Shown: piece by piece, positions 12,476 through 27,600 of the stretch
Layout of the letters: every line of letters starts with the position of its first letter
Position numbering within the stretch: position 1 is the first letter of the stretch
Source: Metellina segmentata
Taxonomy: Eukaryota; Arthropoda; Arachnida; Araneae; Tetragnathidae
DNA: 64,000 nt
Direction of reading: 5' to 3'
Assembly: GCA_947359465.1 (NCBI GenBank)
Contig: OX375878.1
Coordinates: 91,796,377-91,860,376 of the forward strand
Made by a program: the position numbers and the translations under genes
Notes under the pieces: model-generated
Database searches by the model: none
What the model was told of the DNA's origin: nothing
What the model saw: the letters and a program-made list of their open reading frames with translations, nothing else

Positions 12476-12680
12476 GAAGAAAGGAAAGAGAAAACAATCT
12501 AAGACTCAAAGCACAGCATCAGGAAGAGCCCTCTCAGAAAGAAATAAAATTTATGAAGAAAACATTACATCTGTTAGTGCATTTACTGGTGGTATTTCCC
12601 TGAGTATGATGAAAGAATTGGAAATCAAGCCATTGCCTTATGAAAGTGAAGACTCTTCTATGGAGGAAAGCTGTTCTGCT
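12476..12680 (+). CDS. SKP2: SKP2 first recognised coding exon (N-terminal region)
   Basis: It reads KKGKRKQSKTQ... through MMKELEIKPLPYESEDSSM to ...ESCSA, then donor gtgagt at 12681 (phase 0). The acceptor is taken as taaag before 12476; another ag a few bases on is possible. The first in-frame ATG is too far in to be the obvious start, so an upstream exon is expected. Confidence 0.7.
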
Positions 12681-15600
12681 GTGAGTTTAATCTATTAAAT
12701 TTACAAAATCATTAAGAGTTACATAAAGTTATGTATTTAATTAGTGTATTATATTTTATATAAAACTTACCAGCTCATAAAAATTGATAAAAACCTGTGT
12801 ACACCAAATTACATAGTTTGGTTTAAATCAACTGACTAAAGAAAATCATTAATTTCAATCACTAATTTGAATTTCTTTTCTTCGTTACAGTTTAAAAATA
12901 CTGAAATTACCAGAGACAGGATGTCATGTTATATCCAAATGTTTAAAAATTTGCATGTGTACCCCAAGACTGATAAGTTTTTCAACTACAAGTCATGAGT
13001 TGCTTATATCCAAAATGTAAAAAAAAAAAAATCGGATTTTTATGATTTTAATTAATTTGTTGCTTCTATATGTTAACACATGTCAGACATGAGACATGCA
13101 AATCACAATATAGTCTCTAACTAGTGTTATGTTATACATTAATGTACAAGAGGTTACATTTTTATGGTAAATATTAATATATAATGTAGCAAGACTAATT
13201 TTTGAAAGTTTAAAACAGTAAAAATCATTGGCTAGGGCTTATGTTTATTTAATTTGAATTCAATTTTATGACATAAATCCATAATACTTAAAATTTTCAT
13301 TAAAAATAAGCATTTTATTTGGAAGGTAGAATGTTAAATGTAATAAATTTTTATGTGTAGTTAAATTAATTTTAATTTTCAGGCCTTTTTATTTTTGTAT
13401 CTGGGTCATTCCATATGGGGACACCTGGTGGGTTTGCACTGTAGTCATAGATTTTTTTCACATTTTTACCATAGATAGACATGGAGTGAAACCCACACAT
13501 CTCAATTATTTAAACATTTTGTCCAATTTTAGCCACGATACAGGAATTTAAAGATTGGTCGATTTTACAAATTGGCAGCCATCTGGATTTGCCACACTGT
13601 CTATAACTTGAGAACTAATAGTTCAAATTTAGTAGTTTTGGTACCAAAAGGTAGCCATATATGTTCCAGAAGTTTATCTAAACTACAAAAACAGTGAAAA
13701 TTTTTCATCTTATTGGATATTTTTCCACATAAAGTGAAAAATAACTTTTAAAAGCAGTTGACTTTAAAGGGCAATAGAAAAAAGAACCCTCTTTTTTTTT
13801 TTTAACTTTGCAGAAGTTTTAACTAACACATATTCCCACTCAAAGTGCAAAAGGTCATATATCTAAAAGCTACATTTTTCCAAGCAAGAAACCTAATTAT
13901 TTCCTTATATTATTATATACTTTGAGTTTTGTTCTTAAGTTTATTGGATCACCTGATGACAAGAGATTTTGCTACCAAGTAGAAATTACAAAATGCCACA
14001 TACTTATAGCAATAATGGAAGAAGAAAATAATTTATTTTTGACGGACGACCTTTTGCACTGAGTGACTATATATGTACTTGGACAAATTCAGAGAGGTAA
14101 CATTTTTTGTTTCTGAACAAAAGCTATTCTAATGATAGCATATATATTTCAAAATGGTGGTCATTTTAGAGTTCAGAAATGACTAGCTAAAAAACAATCC
14201 AATTTTTAAAAAGTTTATCACATGGTGTCTTTTAAAAGTGTATTAAGTATCATTGAAGAAAATTTAAATTATTTTTGAAAATGTATTAAATAGTTTGGTA
14301 AATATATTTACATTTATGCTTAGGACCCACTTTTGTTGCAATGCATAATTTCACTGACAGTTTTGCTTGAAAAACTCATTGTTTTACGAGTGCATCACTT
14401 TTTTTGCAAAATCTCAACTGGAAAAATTTAGTCTAGATACTGTTATAGTAGCAGATTTTTCTGAAAATTATTCCTGCATTGTACAAATTTCTAGTCAAAA
14501 TATTCGTTTAAAAAAGAAGAATACAACAGTTCATCCTTTTCTAGACTGCTCGCCTCCGCTCTGAAATGGAATTGCTATGCAATCCCATTTGGTTTGCTTC
14601 ACAGACCAACACTAATTTCGCAGAGTTTTCAACCCTGTGCGACATTGAAACTATCTTAATAATTTGTATATTCCTGGTTGGACTCTCAGTTCCATGACGT
14701 CGCAGCGAATTTCATCAAGGCCGTTTGATGTTTGATCTCTGCAAGGAACAATTTCTACACTATCACAAAATTATACTTTTGATCACATTGAATTTATTTA
14801 TGAACCAATTTTAAAAATAATTATACCATAAGAAAGAGTGCATTATAAGCTTTCATGTGGTATTTTCATATTTTAAAACTAATAGTATTAAGGTATCAGA
14901 AATTACAATCCAAAACATACTAAATTTGTATGACCAACTTTTAATCACATCGAATTTATTTATTAACCAATTTAAAAAATAATTGTACCATAAGAATAAG
15001 CACATTCTAAGGTTTCTCGTGATGTCTTCAAATTTAAAAAATAATAATAATATGCTATAAATATGACAGTTTTAACAAAAATGTCCTGATTTTTCCCAAA
15101 TTAAAAAAATATATATTATCAGGAACCAAATTGAAATTTCTAAAAAACTTGACGAGATGCAAAAATTCATGTTTAAAGGTAATCTAAATAACCACGTCTG
15201 AAGACTAAAAATTTGTCTTTTGCTCACTTGCATTGGAAATTTTGCTCTTTTCGACTTTGACACTTAATAAACCCTAAACTAATAGCCGCATCGGAAAAAA
15301 TCTTCTCCATCTTGTTTCCTGTACAATTTATATCTAACCATGTTAATTTCGAAATTTTCTGATTCGTACTTTCTGGGGGAACCAACTTAAGAATCGAGTG
15401 AAAAAAGTGAGTTTTCAATCTAGCCGCTGCGGTACCTTTTTTTTAATACAGAGATACACATTAAGGATCTCGTTCATGTGAAATCTGTTTCCTTGTGTTA
15501 TAAGTGAAAATTTAGTTAGTTTTTGTTAATGTAAGACTCCGACCAATAATACAAAAATAAATTTTAAAAACTTAATATTTGTCAAAAAGACCATGGTGTA

Positions 15601-18600
15601 AAAGACAACTGGCATTTTTTTGCCTCTTGCATGAAAAGGGAGTTTGTGATGTTATTCATGGACCATAAAAAAGGACCACTAAACGAAATCTTAAGCATCC
15701 ATGCAAGATATTAGATGCTTTTGGTTAAGTGGTATAAAAAGTTCCCTGTGTAATTCTTAAACAATGTACTTCAAGCATAAATGTGAATATATGTATCTAG
15801 CAAAATGATGTAATTGATTGTTATAAAGCACATTACATTTTGTACGTTTCAGAAATTAATTATTACAAAATTTAAAAATTAATTAAATAATTAATTAGAT
15901 CATGTAAAGAAATTAAAAACAATTTTTCTTCAATGATATTTAATACACTTTTCCAACTTGTTAGAAAAATTTTCAAAATTAACTAGGACAGTAATTTGAT
16001 GTTCTTATGATGTGTTTAGATTTTTAATGCGAGTCTGCTTTGTATTTGTACTTCATTTGTCTTTCATTTGCAATACCTTTGTTTTTTTAAAGCTATGGTC
16101 ATTTTTTGCACTGTAAGATGACTAACGTTTTGAAATACATGCCATCATTAGAATAACTTTTATAAAAAATAAAAAATTTTACGTCTGAATTTTTGTTGAA
16201 GTCTTACTAAAGTACATATTTTAGATCTATGGGTTTCACTGCCATGTCTATCTTGTGATAAAAAATTTGGAAGAAAAAAATCCTTAATCATTCAACAACT
16301 TTCTAAAAATGGGTGTTTCACATAGAATGACACAATTTAGTTTTAAGTGTAAAAACTATATAAGTTAAGCCAAAGTTGAAAATTCTCGTATAAATACAGA
16401 AGCAGCTAACATGATAGACTTTATGAATGGCTTTCCAGTCTTCATAAATATTAAAATTTAAATCAGTTTCCCCAATTTCAGAGATAATATTTGAAAGAAA
16501 AAATTTTTTTATTTTAATTTTAGGATGAAATTCCAGAACCGAGTAATGAGCAGGAACTTGCTACAGCTAGAGAAAAATTTGTACTTTTTAGGCAGCAGCA
16601 ACAACAATCTCACATCATGGGAATCGGTATGTTTATATCACTGTGTTTTCTGCTGGAACAATCTAAAACACTTATCTTTCTGAAATTATACAAAGCTGAT
16701 AGTGCTCCATAATATCTGACAGTATGTTCATATTTATAACATAAAGGTATCTATGATCTTGCATTTAAAAATAATTTTTTGAATAAAACTACCGTATAAT
16801 TCCAAATATAAGCCAATCCGTGTAAAAGAGAAGAGTGCGTTTTTTGTTTCAAAAATTTACCCAAAATTCAAAACTTGTATATAAGCTGAAATAAAAATTA
16901 AAACAATTTTTTTTTGTGTGTGGTGTTCAAACATAACGGCATGAGGGCGTAAATGTCACCAAGAAGGTAAAACGCCACTCCCCAATGATGATAGTTTTAA
17001 CCTGAAATGATTTTCCCCAGTGTCCAGACGATCCAGCTCCTGATATCCAACCTCTGACGGGGTGATTGACAGGTGATGATGTACGGGACACTAGGATTCA
17101 AAAGGGTGAGGGGATTCATTATGTCTATTAAAAGAAACTCGTGTAGGGTCTAAATGAGATTGAACTCTCCAACCGGTCGCCACGATTTAACTTGGCAATA
17201 AAGATGTGCGATGACGAGCGTACTGAGCTTTAAGCTGCAGGTTTCACAACGAGGTTGTATAATTTGCCCCCTTTCCTTGCTATTACAAAGGTGACCGCTA
17301 ATAATCTGCTGGAGGAGTTGTCTTAACGCCTTACGCGTTGTGGGAAAGTAATGTATGTATATGAAAAAAGAGTAACAAAGAATGCAATCAAAATAAATTA
17401 TTACAAAAATTAAATTTACAAGTAAAAGGCAAATCTTGAAAATGCGCTCCATGAAAGTAGTTGCGACTTATCCAGTTATTCCCATTGACCTCAGATATAG
17501 TACTCAAGGCACAGGATTCTGTGTAAAAGGTCTGGAATCAAATTGTGCATTTTGCTGTAGTAATAATAAAAACCTTCATCTGAGGTTTTTATATTAATTT
17601 AGTAAGCATATAATTAATTTAGTCAATCTTTGTTAAATGCTTTTATTAAAAGTTAACAATTTTTTTGGTAAAAAGACAAAATCACTATCTAGTTTTTAAA
17701 ATATGTTTTGTTACATTAATATTGAACATATTTTCTCAAGAACTTACATTTCTTTCAGATCTGTTCAGTAAAGTTTCAGATGAAATAATTCTACATATAT
17801 TTCGATATTTACCTAAAACATATTTAATAAGATGCTCAGCAGTTTGTAAAAGATGGAGAAATATCAGGTATCAGTTTCTCAGTCTTAGTGTTAATAATTT
17901 CTCAAGTTTTTTTTTTTTTTAGTTTTGTAGTTGGAAATGTCTAAGTTTCAATGTTTTAAAAGGGTTTCATGAACCTTTAAAAAAACCTGGATATTTCCAA
18001 TGTAAAGGAATCTTATATCAATTTTAAAAAATTTAGTTTTTAATCCAAATTTCTGAAAGGGAGTAAAAATGAACTTTTTAGAAAGATGTTTTATCTTTTA
18101 CCCTTTGATATTTTTATTAAATCCATTGTTCTTTTTTATTTTAATATAAATTCCTATTTTAAATATTAGACAATAATTTAATTGCTTGCTAAAGTGTACA
18201 TAAAATTTTTATTAATTTTATGACCTGATAAAGTAGTTTTTGTTTGTTTATCTGATGAATTTAGTGTATGTATTAGGTTATCAACTTTGTTAATTGATTC
18301 TATTTGTGATAGTTTGTCTACAATGTTATTTAGTCATTAACTATATATTCCTTGCAGTTATGATGATTCTTTGTGGCGGAAATATGACTTTGGACGACGG
18401 CTTATCAAACCTGGTGTTCTGGAAACTGTATTTTTCAGAGGAGTAAATGTTTTGAGAATAGCTATGTCAGAGGTCAGTATGTATTAGAAATATGCAATGC
18501 AGCAGATTTTTAAAGACATTTCTGTTTTCTCTTTTGTGTGTTAGAAAGAGGCTATATATGTTTGTAGATAATTTTACTTGCTAATTTTTTAACTACTTAA

Positions 18601-21600
18601 ATTGCACAATTATTGGTTTACAGACCTTCTAAAATGTGCTCCACAAGTCTCCATCTTTCAAGTTCAAGTATTTAAAATCAAATTGACAAAATTTGAATAA
18701 ATGTAAATTTTATTCATCTCTTATATCTTACATTGTAATTACCTTGCAAAACGGTTGATTTTAATGTTACTGTGAACTTTTCTCAGTGCTTCTGGATAGA
18801 TTTTTTGTGTCCCATTGATTTACTGTCTTAGCATAATTTTGTTGACTTTAGACAACTTTAAATAGATTATGTGCAAAATTAAATTGAACTTTAAAAAAAA
18901 ATATTCTTATTGCAGATAAAATATCCTATTTTTAGTCCAGCCTTTCTTCAAAAGCCCAGGTATGAGTTTGAATTTTTTCTATCCGTAATTTTTTCATGGT
19001 AATTAGTTGTTTTTAGACAGTCTGGACCAATAACCACTAATTTCAAACTTTGAATGAAACATTTTCTTGCTTTAGTTTGTATCTTTGATCCCTAAACTGA
19101 ATTCAGTCTTCAATTGTACATTTTACTTTTAAACTCTTACCTTTCCCCACTTTTTTATTTGAATAATGCCTTCAATTTGTAAATAGTCCTTTAAAATTAA
19201 GATTGAATACACATATCTAGATATGCCTTACATTTTTTGTTTTGATGAGACTTCATAGCATCTTTATGCATTGAAATTATATCACATGAAACTGGATGGG
19301 GAAACTAAAACAGGGCAGCAGTTATGCTTGTATTAATTATCTCACTCAAGCTCATAGTAGTTGCTTCATTCCAGATTAATTTCAAGTACTAGACATTTAA
19401 CGGGCATATATTTTTGCTTGAAAAGTAGGCCTTCCATCAGTTCCAACTTACAATTATAACCACACTTATATTGACCTTTGTTTGAACAAATTTGGATGTA
19501 AAACACATAATTAAAAACTATGGTTTGGGAAACCATATCTCTTGAAGAAATCAAATTTATGTTTTTTTTACAGTAAAAAAAAAGGTCATACACACAAAAG
19601 GACACACCTTGAGACTGGTAGAGTCTTTAAGATAATGAAATATTGTTTGAAACTTTGCACACTAGTTAACTATTAGACGAAATTTTTTGATTGCTACAGT
19701 ATTAACGATACTGGAAATTGTTTTGTGCTTATCCTTATGTTTATTCTTTTGTATAATAGATCTGGACAAACTTTCATTAAAAATTTTTTCCATGTTGTGT
19801 TTATAATCATGGCATTTGAAAGGAAATAATTTACTGTCACAATTTGATCATTGGAATTTCAATATGTATCATTAATTTGTTGTACTTAAACAGTATGATC
19901 TTCTGATAATTATGTTATTGTATGTTATAAATAAATTAACAATAACATTTGAAACTGTGAATTTGACTTTGAAAAATGATGTTGAAGAGTAAGATTATAC
20001 TTGCAAGGGTAATTATGGCAAAATGAGGAATTTTCAGGAAGGTGAATTTCTAAAATATAAAAACGAATTCAACAACTTACCTGAAAAAAAATGACTACAT
20101 AGTATAAAACCATGTCTGATGAGTATTCAGTCATTTGTCATACAAACAGATTTCATAATAAATATAAAAAGTATGAGTTATAATTTAAAATTTGGTTTTT
20201 AGATTTTTCTACTTTTTAGTTAATTTAAAACTTTTTAGATTTTAAATGTCTTGCTGATCAGGATGCTTGAGTTAATACTTACAGTACTAGGGGGCTCCGC
20301 CCCCTGCTCGCTTACGCTCGCCAACCTGCTATATTTTACTATACTGCTATATTTTAAAAATTAAAAAATAATAGTAATAAAATATAGATACAGCAGTTTT
20401 AAAAAAAATATAACAAAAATGTCCTGATTTTTCCCGAATTTCAAAAAAATATTATCAAGAACCAAATTGAAATTTAAAAAAAAACTTGACGAGCTGCAAA
20501 AATTTACGTTGAGAGGTACTCTTTAAAAAAAACTCACGGCTGAAGACTGAAAATTTGTATATGTTTTGCTCACTCGCGGAAGAAATTTCGCTTCTTCAAT
20601 TTTGACACTTAATAAATCCTAAACTAATAGCTGCATCGGAAAAAAATCTTAATAATTGTCCAGGGAATACGATGAAGAAGAAATCATGTTAATTTCGTTT
20701 TTTTCCGATCAGTACTTTCTCGGGAAATTGTTTAACAATCGAGCTAAACAGCACAGTTTTCAATCCTGCGTTGGCGGTAACTTTTTTTTAATATAGAGAG
20801 ATTTTGAGAATTATGGTTATTATATTACTTGTGATTGGTCAGAATTTATGCAGTTTTTCTTCAATAACATTTCGTACCTCATCTCAGCAATTTTGTTCTA
20901 TAGGTGTATATAATGAGTTTACATGTATTTTATTTTCTTTGGAGAAAATTAATGTTTATTTAATCAAGCATTAAAACAAGTTGGACCATTAAAGATGTAA
21001 AGCTAAGCAAGAAAAATCAGAAATTCAAACATTGAACACGTTATAATTCCCATTTTCTTCCAGATTGTCTCCCGTACAGTATTTAGATTTGAGCATGGTT
21101 ACAGTTACCTCTGCTGGATTAGCTGATATTCTATACATTTGTATTCACTTGAAGAAACTAAGTCTGGAATATTGTATTTTGAATGAAATTTGCCTCAAGT
21201 AAGATAGATTTTCATATTTTGAAGTATAATTCAAATTTTAGAGGCAAATATAATAGGCTGACCATATTTCCTTAAGATAAAAACTAAATGTTGGGGTGGC
21301 TAACAAGACCTAGGATTATGTAACACATATTCTGTATTCATGAAAAAGTAAAACGATGAAAATGTTTTTATAAAGATATTGAGCTTACCTGTATTCTTCA
21401 GTGACAGAACCCATACAAAAATTTAGGTAGACATAGATGAAGGCTGTACTTCTCTCTCTTTCTCTCACCATGATCATACCATGAATATTTCTCTGGTCAA
21501 ACAGTCTTATGGCAGCAAATTTTGGTCCAAACCTTTCCATAAGACCTATATATTACACTAGCCACTGCGTGGCTAGCCCGGCATTGCCCATGCCCGTGGT

Positions 21601-24600
21601 GTTGGTTTGCTTGGCAAACCATATATATCAATATATGAAAGATATGATATATGAAAGATATATATATCAATATTACTACTTACTTTATTACTATTTACTT
21701 ATTATTTTACTTTATCTTTAATGGTCTAGGAGATAGAAAAAAGAACTGTGACTGGAAATCATTCCTCTGGCAATAAATAAAATGTATTATTTGAATTTTG
21801 TAAAACTTAATTTTACCATTTTAACTGAAGCTAATTTTGGTCTAATGATCAATGTCATCATTTACGATATACTTTATGGGTATAAATTGAATAAGACACA
21901 TTTTAATCGGGATTTAAGGAAAAGCTACTACTTTAATAGGATAATAGACAAATGAAACGCGTTGCCAGAAAATATAGTTAATTCAAAGGGTGGGTACGAA
22001 TTTAAGATGCAATTGGATAGTCAGTGGGAATTGGGGAATTCATAAACAAAGGACCAGCCTTGTTGGGCTTGAGCCTGTAGCTGATCGTCAATATTTGTAT
22101 TTGTTGAAGATATATTCAATTAAAAAATTATTTATTTAAAGAAAATCATATTTTTAGGTATCAATCAAAACTGAAACTTTTCCACAGATTTCAAAAATCC
22201 TTTGAAATTTTTACTCGATCTTAGTCTAGGAGATACAAAAAAAGAACTGTGACTCCAGTTAAAAGATTTGTCTGGCTGGAAAATCATTCCTCTGGCAAAA
22301 TCAAAGTGGAAACGAAAAAAATTATTTTCTCCGCGTTCTGTTGGAGGAAAAAAACTTGGCATGTATCCAACGGCTGACGTGGCAAGGTCATGTGGGTAGA
22401 AAAGTCAAATTTCCAGTGTTTCTTCTGTCTGGTAGAAACGCGTTTGAAGAACCAGGTAGAGAATAAAACTATTAAATTTATTTTAAAAATCTAGATTAAA
22501 TATTAAAATTCGCCGCGACCAAAAATTGCAAAACATTCGGACTACCTGTGTGCTAAATCTCATTGCTGTAAGTGCCATAGAATTGTCAGAGTTTTGCGGC
22601 AAGAAACAGACAAACAAACACTTCCTTTTATAATAGTAGAGATGTAATGTGGATGGTTTTGTTGAGCTAAGTTACTTACTGCTGATCTGATTAATAATTT
22701 GTAAGTGATACTCATCAGATTAATAATCACTATAAAAGGACTTTTTTAAAATTTCATGAGTGAATGAAAGTTTTCTTGTTTGTTGGACCTTAATATTTGT
22801 GTATCTAATAGTATGCCTTGATAGAATTTTGATTTTTTTCTCTAATTTATTAAAATTTTGATTTTTTTGAAATGCTAGTACTAGTTGCTAGTTCAACAAA
22901 ATTAAGAATCTTATCTGATTTGATCCTATGAAGGGCGCACATGCATATACGTTTGGAAACCTGCCCTTCGGGATTTCTTAGTTGTTTTGATCTTAACCAA
23001 TAGAATTTGTTATAAGACTATTTCAACCAATAGATATAATCATTTAGTCTTTAAATGTGATGTGGGGCAAAAGCAATACACACTACTTGAAAATCTCCTG
23101 ACACTCTTGACGGTTAAAGGTGATCTAATATGATGAAATGTTATAGTTCAATTTTGAAAGAAGTGTTTTATTTTTTATTAATGTATTTAAGTGTTTAAAA
23201 AATATTGGTTTAAACTGTTTAGACTATTGAGTGTTTCCAATTTCTCAAGAAAAATTGGCATCCTAACTGCTTTAAATTAGAATATAATTCCCCAGACATT
23301 CAAAATTTGATAATTGGACCTTTTATAAATATATAAAAAAATTACATTTTCCAGAACAAATTTTTATAAAAAAATTTTGTTTATAATTTCAAAATAAATT
23401 TGATGTTTTTCAGAAATATTGCCCAAAACAAACAACTGACTGTTCTGAATATGGCAATGTGTATTGGTCTAACTGCTCCTGGTCTACGTGCAATAGCCAT
23501 ACATTGTGATAAGTAAGATTTCGTACTTTCATTTTATAATGTTTAAATATGTTTGTGGTGGTATCACAAACCACTTCTCTTTAATAAGTTCAATTCACTA
23601 ATACTTTACATGCGTCAAGTATCTGAATAATTCTACATCTGTAAATCCTTGTACAAAACTGACATCAAGACTCAAAAGTGATTAATTGTAAAGAAGCTAG
23701 AAATGCTTGCATGCCATTCTTTTTCTTCTCATTTCTATAGGCAGACATGCTGTTTTCAGATATGCATCTCACAGAGACAACCATTTAAAGATTTTGTTGG
23801 TAAAATCTAATTAATAGCTAATGCTGTGACTCTGGCCCAATTAAAATTTTTTTGTTGGCAATGCCAAATGATAACGGTTAACCTAGCTGATAAGATGCTG
23901 ATTTGGTGTACTTTTACGACTACAGTAACTAAAAACAAGCTGATATTATCTCAATATATTTTCTTTCATCCATTAAAATGTATTGCATAATTTTAATATT
24001 TAGATCCTTTTATAAAAGAATTAATATTAATGTATTTTATTTGAGGAAAAGAGCTCATAATCTGGACTGATGTAATTCAAGTTATCTATTGCACTGATGT
24101 ACCATTCTACTCTACTGTATTTATTGCTACTAATCTTTGTATACTTTTGTCACATTTATTATTCCCATGTGCTGCTTACTTCAAAATAATGCTAAATTTA
24201 TAAAATTTAATTTTATAGGTTAACAGAATGGAACTTAGCTTGGACTAATCTAAGTCGCTTTACCTTGCTATCATTCTTGCCTTTTATGCCATTATCTTTG
24301 AAAAGGCTGAATTTAAGTGGTAACAGAGTTTCTTTAGACGACGAAGGTATGTTATTTGCCTAAGTGAAAAAACAACTGTCTTCACATACAATGAATAAGG
24401 CACTGTTCTGATTGATAAAAGAATATCTTATTTCTATAAGTTTGAATTAAATTTCTGCTATACCAACACTCAACAACTGGTGGTTACGACTAAAGTGTTG
24501 AGAAAATTGGTTGATAAGCTAAGAGCTTAAACGTTTTTACTCATTCTGAATAAAGAATATTTTCAAATGTTGATGTTGAGAGCTAGTTTATTTTATTAGA

Positions 24601-27600
24601 CTAACCAGAACTTAAGTGAGGCTGAGTAATTGTAAGAGGAAAAGGCATTTGCAGGGTAAGCAAGGTGTCGCTAATCACCAACGGAACATACTGGCATCCG
24701 ATTTGTCGAATGGTTAGTGCTTGGCGTAGCTTGGCCAAATGTGACTCTTGCGTCATGAAAACCAACCGGTTTGTCGAGTTTAACTAGTGTCAGCGGCTTA
24801 ACTGGGCTGTCTGAAAGCTTCCATTTGACTACATTGCATCCAGGGCAGGCATTGGGTATGGCTTTTACAGGGCTCCTAACATGTCACCTTTTTGTTTTGT
24901 CACTTTTTTTGACATTTGTCACCTTTTCAGGGGTTTTAGGTTCTTAAATTCTATTTGGAGATAAAAAAAAATTTCGTGCGCAGTTAAAAAAATTCATATT
25001 TCCTCTCAAAAAACAGGGTTTGCACGAATTTAATTTCGAAATGCACTCTACGTTCCACCACAAGAATGGGTTGAAAAACGTAACGTTTCAATTGTAAAAG
25101 ATACTTCACATTGCCTGCAGTGTATTAGCTGCAAGTTCTGAAAATTTTCCCATGAGAAAAGGCTATCAGTAAGGCGAAGTTTAAGGGAAGCAGGGACATC
25201 CGCATATCCGACCCCTCTTACCTAATTACCTAACTTGAGCTATAGAACCTTGAGTGGCATTTACGACTGACGCTTTCCTTTCATAGTATTGTGTGGCATA
25301 TCATTTGGCGCGAGAGAGATATCACTGATCAACAGGGTCAAACAAAAGGAGGAACCCTCTAGGAGGTCAGATGCTGACAGCTCGTAAATGGTGATTGATG
25401 CCAGCGGTCACTTAAAAGGAGGATAACATCCTCCATACACAGATCTGAGGGTGGTCTCAACAGACCCATTTTATTTTCGGATTCTGGAATAAGACTAGAA
25501 TGGAGAGGTCAAGAGACCGGACGGATCTAGCTGATATTAACTCAACGTTAACCCTCGGCATATGGAGCGGCAGAATATCGTTTTCTACCTTCGTGTTACG
25601 GAAACTGCCGAAAGAAGCAGCAAACTGAAACACATTTGAACTGGCCTCTCCTCCTGGGGACGGCTTTCCCCCAGTAGGAGAGGTAATGTGTTTAGTACCT
25701 TTGTCATCACAAGTTGCCATTTCTATTGTGGGTCTGATTATGTCTAGAAGATATAGATAAACTCTGAAAGGACGGCAGAATCTTCAATACATATTATAAT
25801 TTACACTCGAAGGTGTCTTCGACAAAGTTTTTAAGGGGATTGATCATCAACCTCTCGCACTTTCTTAGCGCTCGAAGCTCCCCATCGAGAACCCTAACAT
25901 TCCTGTCTACGGAATGGAGGCTAATCATGCGCTGCTCTCTTTGTGGCAAAGAAATGAGGGGATGGAAATCTTAATGGACTTCAGGAGTTTGAGATCTGAA
26001 AGATTCCACCCCTCCTCCGTATCCAGAGAATGCAAAAATTTAGTCCGTCTCCGTATCCAGAGGGTTAAATATTAGGAGCGTTGCGACGTATTGAAAATCG
26101 AAATCTGTTATCATCAAAGTTGATTATTACAAATTCTTGAGTTTTTTTAGTGAAAGTCAGTTTTTACAAAAGATTAATGACTCATTACTTTCTACCCGAA
26201 AAAATAAACTAATTAACATTGGAACATGTAATATTCACACAATACATAATGCTTTTCTTAAAGATCTAAAAGAGTTAGGGGAAGATGTGTCTGAACTAGT
26301 TTTTACTATTCACACAGGGTGGTAACAGAACCTGGAAATCAGGGAATTCTCAGGAAACTTTTTATTTCTGGAAAAATCAGGGAAATCTCAGGGAAAATTT
26401 CCAAATTTTACAAAAAATCAAGAAAATTTTGACAATTTAAACGGCTACTATTATTGTTTGTCCTATTTTGAGATGCGCGATTATGAGTGCTTTTGTGAAT
26501 CGAATAAATCGTATTCGCTGAAATTGTAATTCGAAAAAAGAACCTTAGTGTCGTAAATTTTGAACACTGAGGAAACCGCCGCCACCGTTTTTTTCGCGGC
26601 TGCAGTGTTTTGTTGCCTTGAGGCTTGTGGAATACATTTTGAAATTTGTGCAACAAAGGATATTTTTTGTGTATTAAATTAATTATTTTTGTTTGCAATT
26701 ACATTTTTGTAGAATTATTTATGTATATCTGCATTTGGTTTCGATGAATAATATGACAATGAAGGTTCAGGTATAAAAAGTTCCTTAATCAAAATATTTT
26801 AAATTTTTTCTCCAGTTTTTTTTAATTGCAACTTTAAGAGTTCCATTAAGGGTTCCAAACAATAACAATTAAAATATCTAGAAAAAAACATAAAATATTT
26901 GTGGAGAATGATCCTTTTACACCCTCTGACCATAAATATTTAAAAATAGTGTTGTGTGGATACTGTATATCGATACCAATCGAGGATCATAACATTTCTT
27001 AAGGGAATTGTTAAATCAGGGAAATTTTTGTGAGACTATCAGGGAAATCATGGAAATATCAGGGAACTTTTTTTCAAGGATTTTGTTGCCACCCTGTCAC
27101 AGATTTTTTTAATCAGTGGCCTAAGCGTTGGTCAACATGCAAACAAATTCAAGAAGACTTGAAACTTCCCACTCACCATTTCATCAAGCATTGTTCAAGC
27201 AGGTGGCTAAGCTTAAAGCCAGCTGCTGAAAGGTTGCTTGAACAGTGGATTGCAGTGCGAAAGTATTACCTTGACTAAATTCCAATAAAGAATCCAAACA
27301 TGATACAAAGACCAGGCTACCAAAAAATGGGTAATTTACTTAGAAGAGAAACTAAGAAGGCTGAGGTGATATTTGTCGTATCGAGTGTAAGTATATTTAA
27401 TCATGTGACCGAATTTCTTCAGAAAAAGGAGCCTCTAATACATAACCTTCATTCTCAACTTGAATTGTAGACAAGAAAAATTTTGGTAGGATCTACAAAG
27501 AGGAATTTATTTGAGATTTGAAAATGGATAAAATTGGAAGATATCTGTCCTCAGAAACTTGCCTCTGTCTGATATTGTGATTGGAGATCAAATTTCTAGA

